From CAG-791 sp963605745 (GTDB lineage: Bacteria; Bacillota; Clostridia; Lachnospirales; Lachnospiraceae): 52,693 nt of DNA. Made by a program: the position numbers and the translations under genes. The DNA lies in assembly GCA_963605745.1 (NCBI GenBank), contig CAVCWT010000020.1, positions 1-52,693 of the forward strand. Direction: 5' to 3'. Every line of letters begins with the position of its first letter. The stretch's first letter is position 1. Below the pieces are notes generated by a model, which did not search any database, had not been told where the DNA came from, and worked only from the letters and a program-made list of their open reading frames with translations. Positions 22,483 through 30,593 of this stretch are shown piece by piece.

Positions 22483-23826
22483 TTACTTGCGCTTGAACAG
22501 CTGCTCCAGGTTATCCTGCTGCAGGCCTGCACCAATAACACAGATCTTTCCTGTCACATCCGCAGCACCGATGCGTACCTCCGGCTCACCCGGTACATAG
22601 TCAAAATGAATCCATGTTCCGTCAGCTGCCGGCAGCATGCCCTTGGAGCGCAGAACAAAGCCGTATTTGTCCTGATCCTCCAGAGCATTCAGCATGGCCG
22701 CAACCTCTTCTGCGGTGTAGGTATGCGGCGTCTCCATTCCCCAGCTCTCGAACACCTCATCCGCATCATGATCATGATGATGGTGATGATGCTCGTGATC
22801 GTGCTCCTCATCATGGTCGTGATGATGGCAGCAGTGCTCGTGATCATGATCCTCATGCTCCTCATCATGGTCGTGGTGATGGCAGCAGTGCTCGTGATCA
22901 TGCTCCTCATGCTCTTCATCATGATCGTGATGATGGCAGCAATGCTCGTGGTCATGATCCTCGTGCTCCTCATCATGGTCGTGGTGATGGCAGCAATGCT
23001 CGTGATCATGCTCCTCATGCTCTTCATCATGATCGTGGTGATGGCAGCAATGCTCGTGATCGTGCTCCTCATGCTCCTCATCATGGTCGTGATGGTGGTG
23101 GTGTGCACGATAAACCGTATTGCCGTCCTCATCCGTGAATTTCTCGGCATGCTCATCATGGTGATGATGGTGGTGATGCTCCTCTTCCGAAGCCATAACC
23201 TCCGCAAGAATCTCGCTCTGCAAATCAGACTTGCCTTCAATGGTCTCCAGAACCATCTTACCGTTCAGCTCTGTAAGAGGCGTTGTGATGATCGTTGCCT
23301 TCTCATTGTGCTCGCGAATCAGTGCAACGGCCTCATCGATCTTGTCCTGGGATGCCCTATCGGTACGGGTCAGGATGATGGTTCCTGCATTCTCAATCTG
23401 ATTCAGGAAGAACTCACCAAAGTTCTTAAAATATACTCTGGCTTTTGTGGCATCCACTACGGTAACCGCACTGTTTAAATGCAGTCCGGGGACCTCCGCT
23501 GCGGTTTTTTCAATGGCGCGCATAACATCATCCAGCTTGCCAACACCCGAAGGCTCGATGAGAATTCTCTCCGGCTGATAGGTGTCCATCACCTGCTGCA
23601 AAGAGGTGTTAAAGTCACCCACCAGCGAGCAGCAGATGCATCCGGAATTCATCTCGCGAATCTCAATGCCGGCCTCCTTTAAAAAGCCGCCGTCAATGCC
23701 GATCTCGCCGAATTCATTCTCGATCAGAACCACCTTGGTTCCTGCCAGTGCATCCCCAATGAGCTTCTTAATCAGTGTGGTCTTGCCGGCTCCCAAAAAG
23801 CCGGAAACAATATCTACCTTTGTCAT
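22483..23826 (-). CDS. COG0523 (CobW/ZigA-type) GTPase with His-rich repeats
   Basis: This 447-residue metal-handling GTPase has G1 GFLGAGKTT (9-17), the CxCC motif in NSGCICC (Cys63, 65, 66), the G-domain stretches ILIEPSGVG and LTRTDRASQ, and a C-terminal CobW_C domain (about 365-447). Between them lies a long His/Asp/Glu/Cys insert: a His cluster, then five tandem 18-residue units of the type HHHDHDEEHEEHDHEHCC and a partial sixth. Such His-rich loops bind Zn, Ni or Co in this family, but this insert is exceptionally long and adds Cys pairs. The inner ATG at 23826 fits the family start and has AAGG upstream. A metallochaperone role, probably for zinc, is inferred. Confidence 0.85.
   Translation of the reverse strand: MTKVDIVSGFLGAGKTTLIKKLIGDALAGTKVVLIENEFGEIGIDGGFLKEAGIEIREMNSGCICCSLVGDFNTSLQQVMDTYQPERILIEPSGVGKLDDVMRAIEKTAAEVPGLHLNSAVTVVDATKARVYFKNFGEFFLNQIENAGTIILTRTDRASQDKIDEAVALIREHNEKATIITTPLTELNGKMVLETIEGKSDLQSEILAEVMASEEEHHHHHHHDEHAEKFTDEDGNTVYRAHHHHHDHDEEHEEHDHEHCCHHHDHDEEHEEHDHEHCCHHHDHDEEHEDHDHEHCCHHHDHDEEHEEHDHEHCCHHHDHDEEHEDHDHEHCCHHHDHDEEHDHEHHHHHHDHDADEVFESWGMETPHTYTAEEVAAMLNALEDQDKYGFVLRSKGMLPAADGTWIHFDYVPGEPEVRIGAADVTGKICVIGAGLQQDNLEQLFKRK
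22828..23097 (-). repeat. 54-bp coding tandem repeat, five units
   Basis: Units begin at 22828, 22882, 22936, 22990 and 23044. They encode the 18-residue His/Asp/Glu/Cys units of the COG0523 protein. Units differ at a few bases, mostly synonymous or Glu/Asp changes, which suggests purifying selection on the protein or recent copying with drift. Confidence 0.95.
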
Positions 23827-23883
23827 ATCTGCCTTCTTTCTGCTGTATCTCAGCGAAACGAAACTGCCGTCATGGCAATTTCC

Positions 23884-23957
23884 AGTACAACGTTTGCAAA
23901 ATAACGATCCGAAATCAGACAAGTTAATATGGTCAGTTATTTCAGAATCGCTGTACC
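23884..23957. mobile_element. R4-family MITE-like element
   Basis: It runs from AGTACAACGTTTGCAAAATAAC to CGCTGTACC and is about 74 bp long. The centre, CAGACAAGTTAATATGG, matches CAGACAAGTTTATATGG of the copy at 30533-30593. It lies between the protease gene and the COG0523 gene, where the promoter of the latter would be. Confidence 0.7.
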
Positions 23958-23988
23958 AGTCACAAGAAAATGGTAACTAACATCCCTG

Positions 23989-24753
23989 CTACTGCATGTA
24001 TTGCACCACCGTGTCGGCCGAAATACATGCAGCCGTACCATCTTCCGTTCCCTGTATTATGAGCCCGATGTAGTTGCCGGACTTACCATACAGTCCGCTC
24101 CCGGACATCCCGTTCTCACTGCCGATGTCTGCCAGGATCAGATCCTCTCCAAGGCCGTCAACCGTAGCATCCACAGCCTTCACCGTTCCCGCCGTCAGAT
24201 CCTTGCTGCTGCCGTTTGTTTTCAATGCATAGGCAGCATTCTCTGCCTCAACACGTTCCAGAAGATCCCTGGAATAATAGGCTTCGATTTCATCGGCCCA
24301 CTGACATTGAATAAAGGCGAGATCCGGCAGTACAGTCTTTGCGGAATCTGCTGCGGAACCAGAATTCAAAGCTGTTGCATCCGTATTCAAATGCAGCACC
24401 GTTCCCTCTACCTGCGTTCCGTCCGGCATCGTTACAGTGACAGAATCAGCATTTGCAACAACATGCTCTGCTGTGGCGATTGTCAATGTAAAGGTCTCAT
24501 CCTTTGTCGAAGACTTTCTTCCGTCCAGAATGGTTCCTCCGCCGGAAATCGTCTGCCCGGACTGCGTATTCTGAATGGTGACTTCGTATTTGGCCAGCGC
24601 AGAATGCAGCTCATCCGCATCCAGTGTATACAGTCTGTCAATCGTGCCGGTCTGCAGCAGAATCGCGCGGATCACGAACATCCCAATGATAATTGCCGCT
24701 GCGATGGTGATGAATAATTTTTTGTTGTGAATTTTGTGATTGTATATGTTCAT
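23989..24753 (-). CDS. Membrane-anchored trypsin-like serine protease
   Basis: This 254-residue protein has one N-terminal membrane helix (about 13-33) and an extracytoplasmic chymotrypsin-fold domain. The triad is visible: His97 in ATAEHVV, Asp144 in PDLAFIQ and Ser217 in NGMSGSG. The His motif reads TAEH rather than the usual TAAH. It has no PDZ domain, so it is not HtrA. It starts 12 bp after the 3' end of rnpB. The substrate is unknown. The separate transcript start is not clear because the rnpB terminator T-run merges into the 5' region. Confidence 0.7.
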   Translation of the reverse strand: MNIYNHKIHNKKLFITIAAAIIIGMFVIRAILLQTGTIDRLYTLDADELHSALAKYEVTIQNTQSGQTISGGGTILDGRKSSTKDETFTLTIATAEHVVANADSVTVTMPDGTQVEGTVLHLNTDATALNSGSAADSAKTVLPDLAFIQCQWADEIEAYYSRDLLERVEAENAAYALKTNGSSKDLTAGTVKAVDATVDGLGEDLILADIGSENGMSGSGLYGKSGNYIGLIIQGTEDGTAACISADTVVQYMQ

Positions 24754-24765
24754 AGATTATAAAAA

Positions 24766-25118
24766 GGAGCAGAGCGATAAGCCGGGTTCTGTCGTTGGAC
24801 GATCATCTTTCTAGGACTGCCGTTACCGACAGCCTCAAGCGACGCACCTGGAAACGGATCGGGCCAATCCGTGGTTTCCGTTTCGGTCTTGCTTCGGATA
24901 GGGCTTGCATGGCTCCCCGCATTACTGCGTGGACGGTAGTCTCTTACACTGCCTTTTCACCCTTACCGCCTCCTCAAAAAAGAAAGCGGCGGTATGTCTC
25001 TGTTGCGCTATCCCGGGAGTTGCCTCCGCCGGCCGTTAACCGGTATCCTGCCCTGTGAAGCCCGGACTTTCCTCACCCCGTGGCATCTGCCCCGGGCCGC
25101 GATCGTCTGCTCTGCTCA
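24766..25118 (-). ncRNA. rnpB: RNase P RNA, class A
   Basis: This is the catalytic RNA of ribonuclease P, which matures tRNA 5' ends. On the minus strand it begins GAGCAGAGCAGACGATCGCG, carries the universally conserved GAGGAAAGTCCGGGCT, and ends with ACCCGGCTTATCGCTCTGCTCC. The two ends pair to form helix P1. The ACAGAGACATACCG region near 24995 is also typical. The length of about 353 nt is normal. A TTTTT run follows the 3' end. Confidence 0.95.
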
Positions 25119-25127
25119 CAGCTAAAT

Positions 25128-25157
25128 AACTTAGCACACCTTTTGCAAGAATGCCAA
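25128..25157 (-). promoter_or_regulatory. rnpB promoter candidate
   Basis: On the minus strand TTGGCA (25152-25157) and TAAGTT (25128-25133) are 18 bp apart, placing the start just before the RNA 5' end. Confidence 0.5.
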
Positions 25158-25180
25158 TAAATCTTCTGTAAACTGTCATT

Positions 25181-25320
25181 TGTTCAGCACAGAACGATTT
25201 TAGAGAGAACAGACCGTTTACGGGCGTGTTCTCGAATGAAATCGTTCTGTGGCCAAGGCCCGAAGGGCCTCCGGCCAACCTCATCGATAATGCGAAGCAT
25301 TTGAGATGAGGTGCTGAACA
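25181..25320. mobile_element. R1-family MITE-like element, complete
   Basis: The 140-bp element has perfect 10-bp terminal inverted repeats TGTTCAGCAC (25181-25190) and GTGCTGAACA (25311-25320). Internal hairpins are CAGAACGATTT with AAATCGTTCTG, GGCCAAGGCC/GGCCTCCGGCC, and CTCATC...GATGAG. It matches the element at 44817-44954 along its full length (opposite orientation). No coding capacity is seen. Confidence 0.85.
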
Positions 25321-25330
25321 TCACACATTT

Positions 25331-25389
25331 CAGCACAGAACGATTTTAGAGAGAACAGACCGTTTACGGGCGTGTTCTCGAATGAAATT
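25331..25389. repeat. R1-family element, truncated second copy
   Basis: Fifty-eight bases from CAGCACAGAACG to GAATGAAAT are identical to the neighbouring copy at 25185. The copy then breaks off 6 bp before the stop codon of the nucleoside kinase. Confidence 0.85.
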
Positions 25390-25394
25390 CATGC

Positions 25395-27110
25395 TCACAG
25401 CTGGAAGCATCCTCCTCCTACGAATTCTCTGCAGATGGAGTTGGCAGGAAGTGATGCCGTATCCACTCCGACAAAGTATTCCAGGAATTTCAAGAGCCGC
25501 TTAGCTTCATAGTATTCCGGCGAATCCTGTGTGACGCCGAACAAAAGAGGCTCAGCGAACTGTTTGAGTACGGCCTGTTCGTAGATCAGGACAGAGTTAA
25601 AGGCGGCATCCACGTTTTCCTGGAAGGGGAAAATGTATTTTTCCTCGCCCTCGCGGACCTTTTTCCATTGCGAAAGGACCTCTTCTGCCGATACGCCTCT
25701 GGTGCGGACGTCGCGCACAAGGCGACGGATCAACCGGGTGTCGGAGGACGGGATCCGGTTGTGCTCATCAATGTTCAAAGAGGCCATGGCTGAGATGTAG
25801 ATCTTGAATTTGTTCTCCTCCGGAATGTCACGGGTAGACTCCGGGTTCAGACCATGAATTCCCTCCACAATCAGCACATCATCCGGCCGCATGGCAGAAG
25901 GATTCTCACGGTAGCGGCGTTTTCCGGTCTTGAAATCATACACCGGCAGATCCACCGCCTCGCCGTTTATAAGATCTACCATGTTCTCGTTAAACAGATC
26001 CAGATCCAGTGCCTCGAGGCATTCATAGTTATAATTGCCGTCTTCATCAATCGGTGTTCGCTCTCTTGGAACGAACCAGTTGTCCATCGAGAGAATATGC
26101 GGTCTGAGGCCAAAGGAACGCAGCTGGATGGAGAGTCTGTGGGCGAACGTTGTTTTGCCCGAGGAGGACGGACCTGCCACGAGAACAACCTTGACATCTT
26201 CTCTGTCTGCAATCTCCTCGGCAATCTCGCCGATTCGCCGCTCCTGCAGTGCCTCCTGAACGAGGATCATATCCGAAATGTTGCTCTTGCAGATCTGGTC
26301 ATTCAGCTCGCCAACGGTCGAAATTTCCACCAGCTCGCCCCATTCTGTTGACAGCATCAGCTGCTCGTACAGGTTGTTCTGATCCTCAAAGGGTGCGAGT
26401 ACACCGGGTGTTTCATGCCCCGGCAGATTCAGCAGCATGCCGTCCCGGTAGGCCAGAATTTCAAAATCGCGGACATAGCCCGTCGAGGGGAGCATGTAAC
26501 CATAATAGTAGTCGTAATATCCTTCCAGGCAGTACACGTTCACCGTCGAACTCCTGCGGAAGCGGAACAGACCCGCCTTGTCCTCCATTCCCTGCCTGTG
26601 GAACAGGGTCATGGCATCATCCAGGGGATAGGTCTTTTTGGTGATCGAGGCGTTGCGCGTCTGCAGCTCTTTCATTTTCTGCTGCACAATTGCGGCCGCC
26701 TTATCTGTCATGAGGATCACGCCGTCCTCATCCTCCATAAAGCCGAGCTCTGCAAGGCGATCCGACATCACACCGTGAAAGGTGCAAAAATATGCATTCC
26801 CCAATGCGAATTCGATCCGAACCTGCAGCTCATCCTCACTGCCGGGGCCGCCTGTCAGCTCCGAAATCGTCTTGACCAGCATCAGGGTTGCCGTGCGCAC
26901 ATAGGAAAGGTAGCCTGCAGAATCCCGGGTCGTGATCAGAGAGATCACGCCGTCCTTGTCCAGCTTTTTGTTCAGCTCACGCATCTTGCGGTTAAAATAA
27001 ACCAGCGCAATCTGCCCGTGATATTTAGGCTGGAACTCTTCCACAATCTTTTCAAAGGTCGTTCCCTTTTCGTACTGTCTCTGCTGTCCATCTACGAATA
27101 CTGTAGGCAT
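25395..27110 (-). CDS. TGS-domain nucleoside (uridine-like) kinase
   Basis: This 571-residue protein has an N-terminal TGS domain (1-65), a threonyl-tRNA synthetase-type second additional domain (about 70-220, including HGVMSDRLAELGF) and a C-terminal uridine kinase/phosphoribulokinase domain with P-loop VAGPSSSGKTTFAHRL (about 290) and DNWFVPRERTP. This arrangement is known in clostridia and spirochaetes as a nucleoside kinase; the role of the TGS part is unclear. The ATG at 27110 is chosen because AGGAGGAATCGTT precedes it and the TGS domain starts there. A truncated R1 repeat ends at its stop codon. Confidence 0.85.
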   Translation of the reverse strand: MPTVFVDGQQRQYEKGTTFEKIVEEFQPKYHGQIALVYFNRKMRELNKKLDKDGVISLITTRDSAGYLSYVRTATLMLVKTISELTGGPGSEDELQVRIEFALGNAYFCTFHGVMSDRLAELGFMEDEDGVILMTDKAAAIVQQKMKELQTRNASITKKTYPLDDAMTLFHRQGMEDKAGLFRFRRSSTVNVYCLEGYYDYYYGYMLPSTGYVRDFEILAYRDGMLLNLPGHETPGVLAPFEDQNNLYEQLMLSTEWGELVEISTVGELNDQICKSNISDMILVQEALQERRIGEIAEEIADREDVKVVLVAGPSSSGKTTFAHRLSIQLRSFGLRPHILSMDNWFVPRERTPIDEDGNYNYECLEALDLDLFNENMVDLINGEAVDLPVYDFKTGKRRYRENPSAMRPDDVLIVEGIHGLNPESTRDIPEENKFKIYISAMASLNIDEHNRIPSSDTRLIRRLVRDVRTRGVSAEEVLSQWKKVREGEEKYIFPFQENVDAAFNSVLIYEQAVLKQFAEPLLFGVTQDSPEYYEAKRLLKFLEYFVGVDTASLPANSICREFVGGGCFQL

Positions 27111-27258
27111 AACGATTCCTCCTATTATTTGCTGTGATTCACTACCGCGCACACCAAGCTGTTCCATCTGCCGTTTCCAACTAAATAGCACGGGATACGG
27201 TGCCAAATAACGAATCGGCCTCACCTAAGGAAATGCCGATGAATGCGTTTTCCCCGCA

Positions 27259-28041
27259 TTACAGAATCCAGAACGGTTCTGACACCGGAGCGGTCATCAC
27301 CGTCAGTTCCGGAACCTCTCTTGTGAGAAACTCCTGCATATACGGCACAAAGATCTTCTCCACGCCGTAGTGCCCGGCATCAATGACGGCAATTCCCTTT
27401 TCCACAGCATCAAGTCCAACGTGATGTGTAATGTCTCCCGTGATCATCACATCTGCGCCTTTGCGAAGCGCCAGATCAATATCATCCTTTCCGGAGCCCG
27501 GCAGAATTGCCGTCATCACAATCGGAGTCCTGGGATCGCCATAGATCCGAACCTTCGGAATGTCAAACGCCTCTTTCACATATTCTGCGCATTCCTGCAG
27601 CGTCATGTGCTCCGGGAGCTCCCCGATCCGTCCGATTCCCTCATGGGATATGGCATCTTCAAAGGTCACCTCCAGCACATCCGGGTTCAAAAGATGCAGT
27701 CTCTCTGCAGCCTCAGCAGCCATTCCCATCACGTCAAAATTCGTATGCATCGCATACAAAGCCATGTCATTGGTCAAAAGCCTCACGATGCGCTTACCAA
27801 TAAAGTCCTGATCGGTCACATGCTTGATTCCGGAGAACAGCAGCGGATGATGCGTCAGGATGAGATCTGCGCGCTGCCGGATGGCATCCTCGATCACCTC
27901 ACTCGTGGCATCCACTGCAAGGTAGACCCGCTGCACCTCTTTGTCGCTGCGTCCTGCCTGGAGTCCAGGATTGTCCCAGCTCATGGCAAAGGACGATGGA
28001 CAGAACTCCTCGAGCTGTTCCATTAATTCAGATAAGAGCAT
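27259..28041 (-). CDS. Nif3-like dinuclear metal-centre protein
   Basis: This 260-residue member of the NIF3/YqfO family (annotated elsewhere as GTP cyclohydrolase 1 type 2 homolog) has the metal ligands in LILTHHPLLFSGIK (about 60) and IDAGHYGVEKI (about 225). It lacks the PII-like middle domain of longer YqfO proteins. It lies 40 bp after trmK. This trmK-nif3 pair downstream of dnaG-rpoD is conserved in Firmicutes. The biochemical role is unsettled; a part in tRNA or cofactor chemistry has been proposed. Confidence 0.9.
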   Translation of the reverse strand: MLLSELMEQLEEFCPSSFAMSWDNPGLQAGRSDKEVQRVYLAVDATSEVIEDAIRQRADLILTHHPLLFSGIKHVTDQDFIGKRIVRLLTNDMALYAMHTNFDVMGMAAEAAERLHLLNPDVLEVTFEDAISHEGIGRIGELPEHMTLQECAEYVKEAFDIPKVRIYGDPRTPIVMTAILPGSGKDDIDLALRKGADVMITGDITHHVGLDAVEKGIAVIDAGHYGVEKIFVPYMQEFLTREVPELTVMTAPVSEPFWIL

Positions 28042-28081
28042 TTTTCTCTCCTTTTAGCTCACACGGCGGTCTCTTTCGGTG

Positions 28082-28963
28082 TCATCGTGAATGCGCGAGC
28101 ATTCCGCAGGCCAGCAGCACCTGCAAAATACCGACCTCGCCGCAAAGCTCCCGGAGCCTTTGCAGGGTGTTCTCTCCTGCAGGCTGTGCCGAAAGCGTTT
28201 CGGTCAGTCGTATTTTGGCTCGAAGGGATTCCGTAACGTACCTCCCAAAGCATTCTGCAGAGGCACTCTTTTCTTTTGCAAAATACTCCTCCAGGATGCA
28301 GGGACCCCAGGTTCGTTCTGCGTAGCTTCGAAATGCAGCGTCCTGCAAAATTCCCAGAAGATGCGTTCTGTCTACCATTGCCTTTTGCAGGTCTTCCTCT
28401 GAAAGCTCTGCGATCTGTCGTGCCATCGCATCCCAGTCCGGGCGGCGCTGCGGGGTATTCCCTGAAACGAAGTCTTCCGAATGGTTGGTGGCAACCATCA
28501 CGGTATAGTACTTGCCATCCTCCTGCAGGAACCTTTCCTGTGTGATCCGGCAGCCATTCCGAAACAGCCACTCCCGCACGAGATGAATCTCAGACTGCGG
28601 CGAAAGAATCATTTTTTCAAAGGACAGAACTTTTTGAACCTCTGCCTCCAGGAGCTCCTGCATGAGGATGCCGCCCATCCCGGCGCAGATAAGGACATTC
28701 GCCTCCCCTGGCTCATAGGCTGCCAGACCATTGGACTTTCGCAGCTCGCAGCGTCCGGTATCATAGAGCTCTGTCAGCTCCAGATTGGCTTTTGCTGTTG
28801 CCAGGGGCCCATCTGCCACATCCATGGCAAGGGCGCGTGCGACCTTGTTCTCCTGAAGGAGCCGGATATCCACGTAGGCATGATCACAGCCCACATCGCA
28901 GATCCTGGCTCCTGTTGGAACAAGGTCACAGATTGTTTCTAAACGTTTGGATAGCTTGATCAT
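28082..28963 (-). CDS. trmK: tRNA (adenine(22)-N1)-methyltransferase TrmK
   Basis: This 293-residue SAM-dependent methyltransferase modifies A22 in the D-loop of tRNAs. The SAM-binding motif ICDVGCDHAYVDIRLL (about 19-34), DVADGPLATAK, ICAGMGGILMQELLE and LILSPQSEIHLVREWL are characteristic. The N-terminus MIKLSKRLETICDLVP matches the family. The C-terminal 60 residues are more variable. It starts 23 bp after the rpoD stop, so the two are likely cotranscribed. Confidence 0.9.
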   Translation of the reverse strand: MIKLSKRLETICDLVPTGARICDVGCDHAYVDIRLLQENKVARALAMDVADGPLATAKANLELTELYDTGRCELRKSNGLAAYEPGEANVLICAGMGGILMQELLEAEVQKVLSFEKMILSPQSEIHLVREWLFRNGCRITQERFLQEDGKYYTVMVATNHSEDFVSGNTPQRRPDWDAMARQIAELSEEDLQKAMVDRTHLLGILQDAAFRSYAERTWGPCILEEYFAKEKSASAECFGRYVTESLRAKIRLTETLSAQPAGENTLQRLRELCGEVGILQVLLACGMLAHSR

Positions 28964-28986
28964 TTCAAAACCATTCTAAATCCAAC

Positions 28987-30447
28987 TTAATCCAGATAAT
29001 CCTTAAGCTTGCGGGATCTGGAGGGGTGACGGAGCTTTCTGAGGGCCTTTGCCTCGATCTGACGGATACGCTCTCTTGTTACATTGAACTCACGGCCGAC
29101 CTCTTCAAGGGTTCTGGCTCTTCCGTCGTCCAGACCAAAGCGAAGCCTCAGAACCTTCTGTTCTCTTTCGGTCAAGGTTCCCAGCACATCCTGCAGCTGC
29201 TCCTTCAGCAATGTGTAGGCAGCCGCCTCTGCAGGAACCGGAACATTGTCATCCTGAATGAAATCTCCCAGGTGAGAATCCTCCTCCTCACCGATCGGGG
29301 TCTCCAGGGAAACCGGTTCCTGCGAAATCTTAATGATCTCGCGAACCCGCTCCACCGGAATGTTCATGCGTGCGGCAATCTCCTCCGGCGTAGGTTCGCG
29401 GCCGAGCTCCTGCAGGAGCTGTCTGGAGATACGTACCAGCTTGTTGATGGTTTCCACCATATGAACCGGAATACGAATGGTTCTTGCCTGATCGGCAATG
29501 GCTCTTGTGATCGCCTGACGGATCCACCAGGTCGCATAGGTCGAGAACTTAAAGCCCTTGCGGAAGTCGAATTTCTCGACTGCCTTGATCAAGCCCAGGT
29601 TCCCTTCCTGAATCAGATCCAGGAACAGCATGCCGCGGCCGACATAGCGCTTGGCAATCGAAACAACCAGTCGCAGGTTTGCCTCGGCCAGCTTCTTTCT
29701 CGCCTCCTCGCCGCGGTAAACAACGTCCTTCAGATCACTCTTGGTCTTGCCGCAAAGGACCGGTCTTTTCTCATCCATCTCAGCGATCTGCTCGTCATTT
29801 TTCAAAAAGGACAGGACCTCTTCCTCTGTGGTCACGCGCTCCGTATCGTTGTCGTCAACGTCTGCGAACAGCTTGTCCAGCATCTCCTGTGCAAGGTCAC
29901 CGTTTTCCATTCTCTTGGCAATGGCAACCTCCTGGTCCGCCGTCAAGAGCGAAACCTTACCAATCTCCTTCAGGTACATGCGAACCGGATCCTCGATATT
30001 GACAGCATCAAGGCCAGCATTTGCCAGATCGTCATCCACCTCTTCCTGTTCAATGAGCTCCAGCTCTGCATCCGGAACCTCATCATCGCCGTCCGTTTCG
30101 TCCTCGTCCACCAGTGTCGGAACCTCACCGGAATTCTCCTCCATGGTCAGGACATCAATCCCCTTGCTCTCCAGGTACTGGGTGATCAGGTCATATTTGT
30201 CATCGTCCAGATCGAGGTCATTGCAGATCTTTAAGACCTCCTGGTTGTCCAGAACATCGCCCTTACTCTTGGCGAGCTTGACCAGTTTTTCCAGGCGCTC
30301 CTGCAGCTCCTCCTCCGGGGAGGTCTCGTTTTCCGGGGCCTTATCCGAAGCCTTTTTCACAGTGGCTTTTTTGGCCGTCGGTTTTTTAGCCTTTGCAGTA
30401 GTTTCCTGCACCTCGGTCATCGTCTCGTCTACCTTCTTTTTTGCCAT
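28987..30447 (-). CDS. rpoD: Primary sigma factor SigA/RpoD
   Basis: This 486-residue housekeeping sigma factor is long for a Firmicute because of a Lys/Ala- and Glu-rich N-terminal extension before and around region 1.1. Region 1.2 (DPVRMYLKEIG), region 2 (FLDLIQEGNLGLIKAVEKFD, GFKFSTYATWWIRQAITRA), region 3 (RIPVHMVETINKL) and region 4 (REQKVLRLRFGLDDG, LEEVGREFNVTRERIRQIEAKALRKLRHPSR) are complete. The ATG at 30447 has GAGGAGATCATC upstream, whereas a possible earlier start would read through the R4 repeat. It follows dnaG, the classical macromolecular-synthesis operon order. Confidence 0.97.
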   Translation of the reverse strand: MAKKKVDETMTEVQETTAKAKKPTAKKATVKKASDKAPENETSPEEELQERLEKLVKLAKSKGDVLDNQEVLKICNDLDLDDDKYDLITQYLESKGIDVLTMEENSGEVPTLVDEDETDGDDEVPDAELELIEQEEVDDDLANAGLDAVNIEDPVRMYLKEIGKVSLLTADQEVAIAKRMENGDLAQEMLDKLFADVDDNDTERVTTEEEVLSFLKNDEQIAEMDEKRPVLCGKTKSDLKDVVYRGEEARKKLAEANLRLVVSIAKRYVGRGMLFLDLIQEGNLGLIKAVEKFDFRKGFKFSTYATWWIRQAITRAIADQARTIRIPVHMVETINKLVRISRQLLQELGREPTPEEIAARMNIPVERVREIIKISQEPVSLETPIGEEEDSHLGDFIQDDNVPVPAEAAAYTLLKEQLQDVLGTLTEREQKVLRLRFGLDDGRARTLEEVGREFNVTRERIRQIEAKALRKLRHPSRSRKLKDYLD

Positions 30448-30532
30448 GATGATCTCCTCTTTGCTCCTCTTATATCGCTCTTTGTTCCAATTTCTCGCTC
30501 TGTAATACGTACGCTGCAGAAAACAGCCTCTT

Positions 30533-30593
30533 AGTACAGCGTTTGCAAAACCAGACAAGTTTATATGGCTAGGTTTTTAAAAATCGCTGTACT
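30533..30593. mobile_element. R4-family MITE-like element overlapping the dnaG stop
   Basis: The 61-bp element has perfect 9-bp terminal inverted repeats AGTACAGCG (30533-30541) and CGCTGTACT (30585-30593). Its interior matches 23884-23957. Its end encodes the last residues Tyr-Ser-Asp-Phe and the TAA stop of dnaG (30577-30579). Confidence 0.8.

Noticed and set aside
22606..23478. Met/Leu/Val-rich membrane-like frame opposite the His-rich repeats
   Set aside because: The hydrophobic sequence is simply the complement of His/Asp/Glu codons (ATG, GTG, CTC). The COG0523 frame has all the motifs.
29026..30234. 402-codon open frame on the plus strand over rpoD
   Set aside because: It is fully antisense to a clearly identified sigma factor, has no ribosome site and no family resemblance. 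Codon bias of the rpoD strand explains it.
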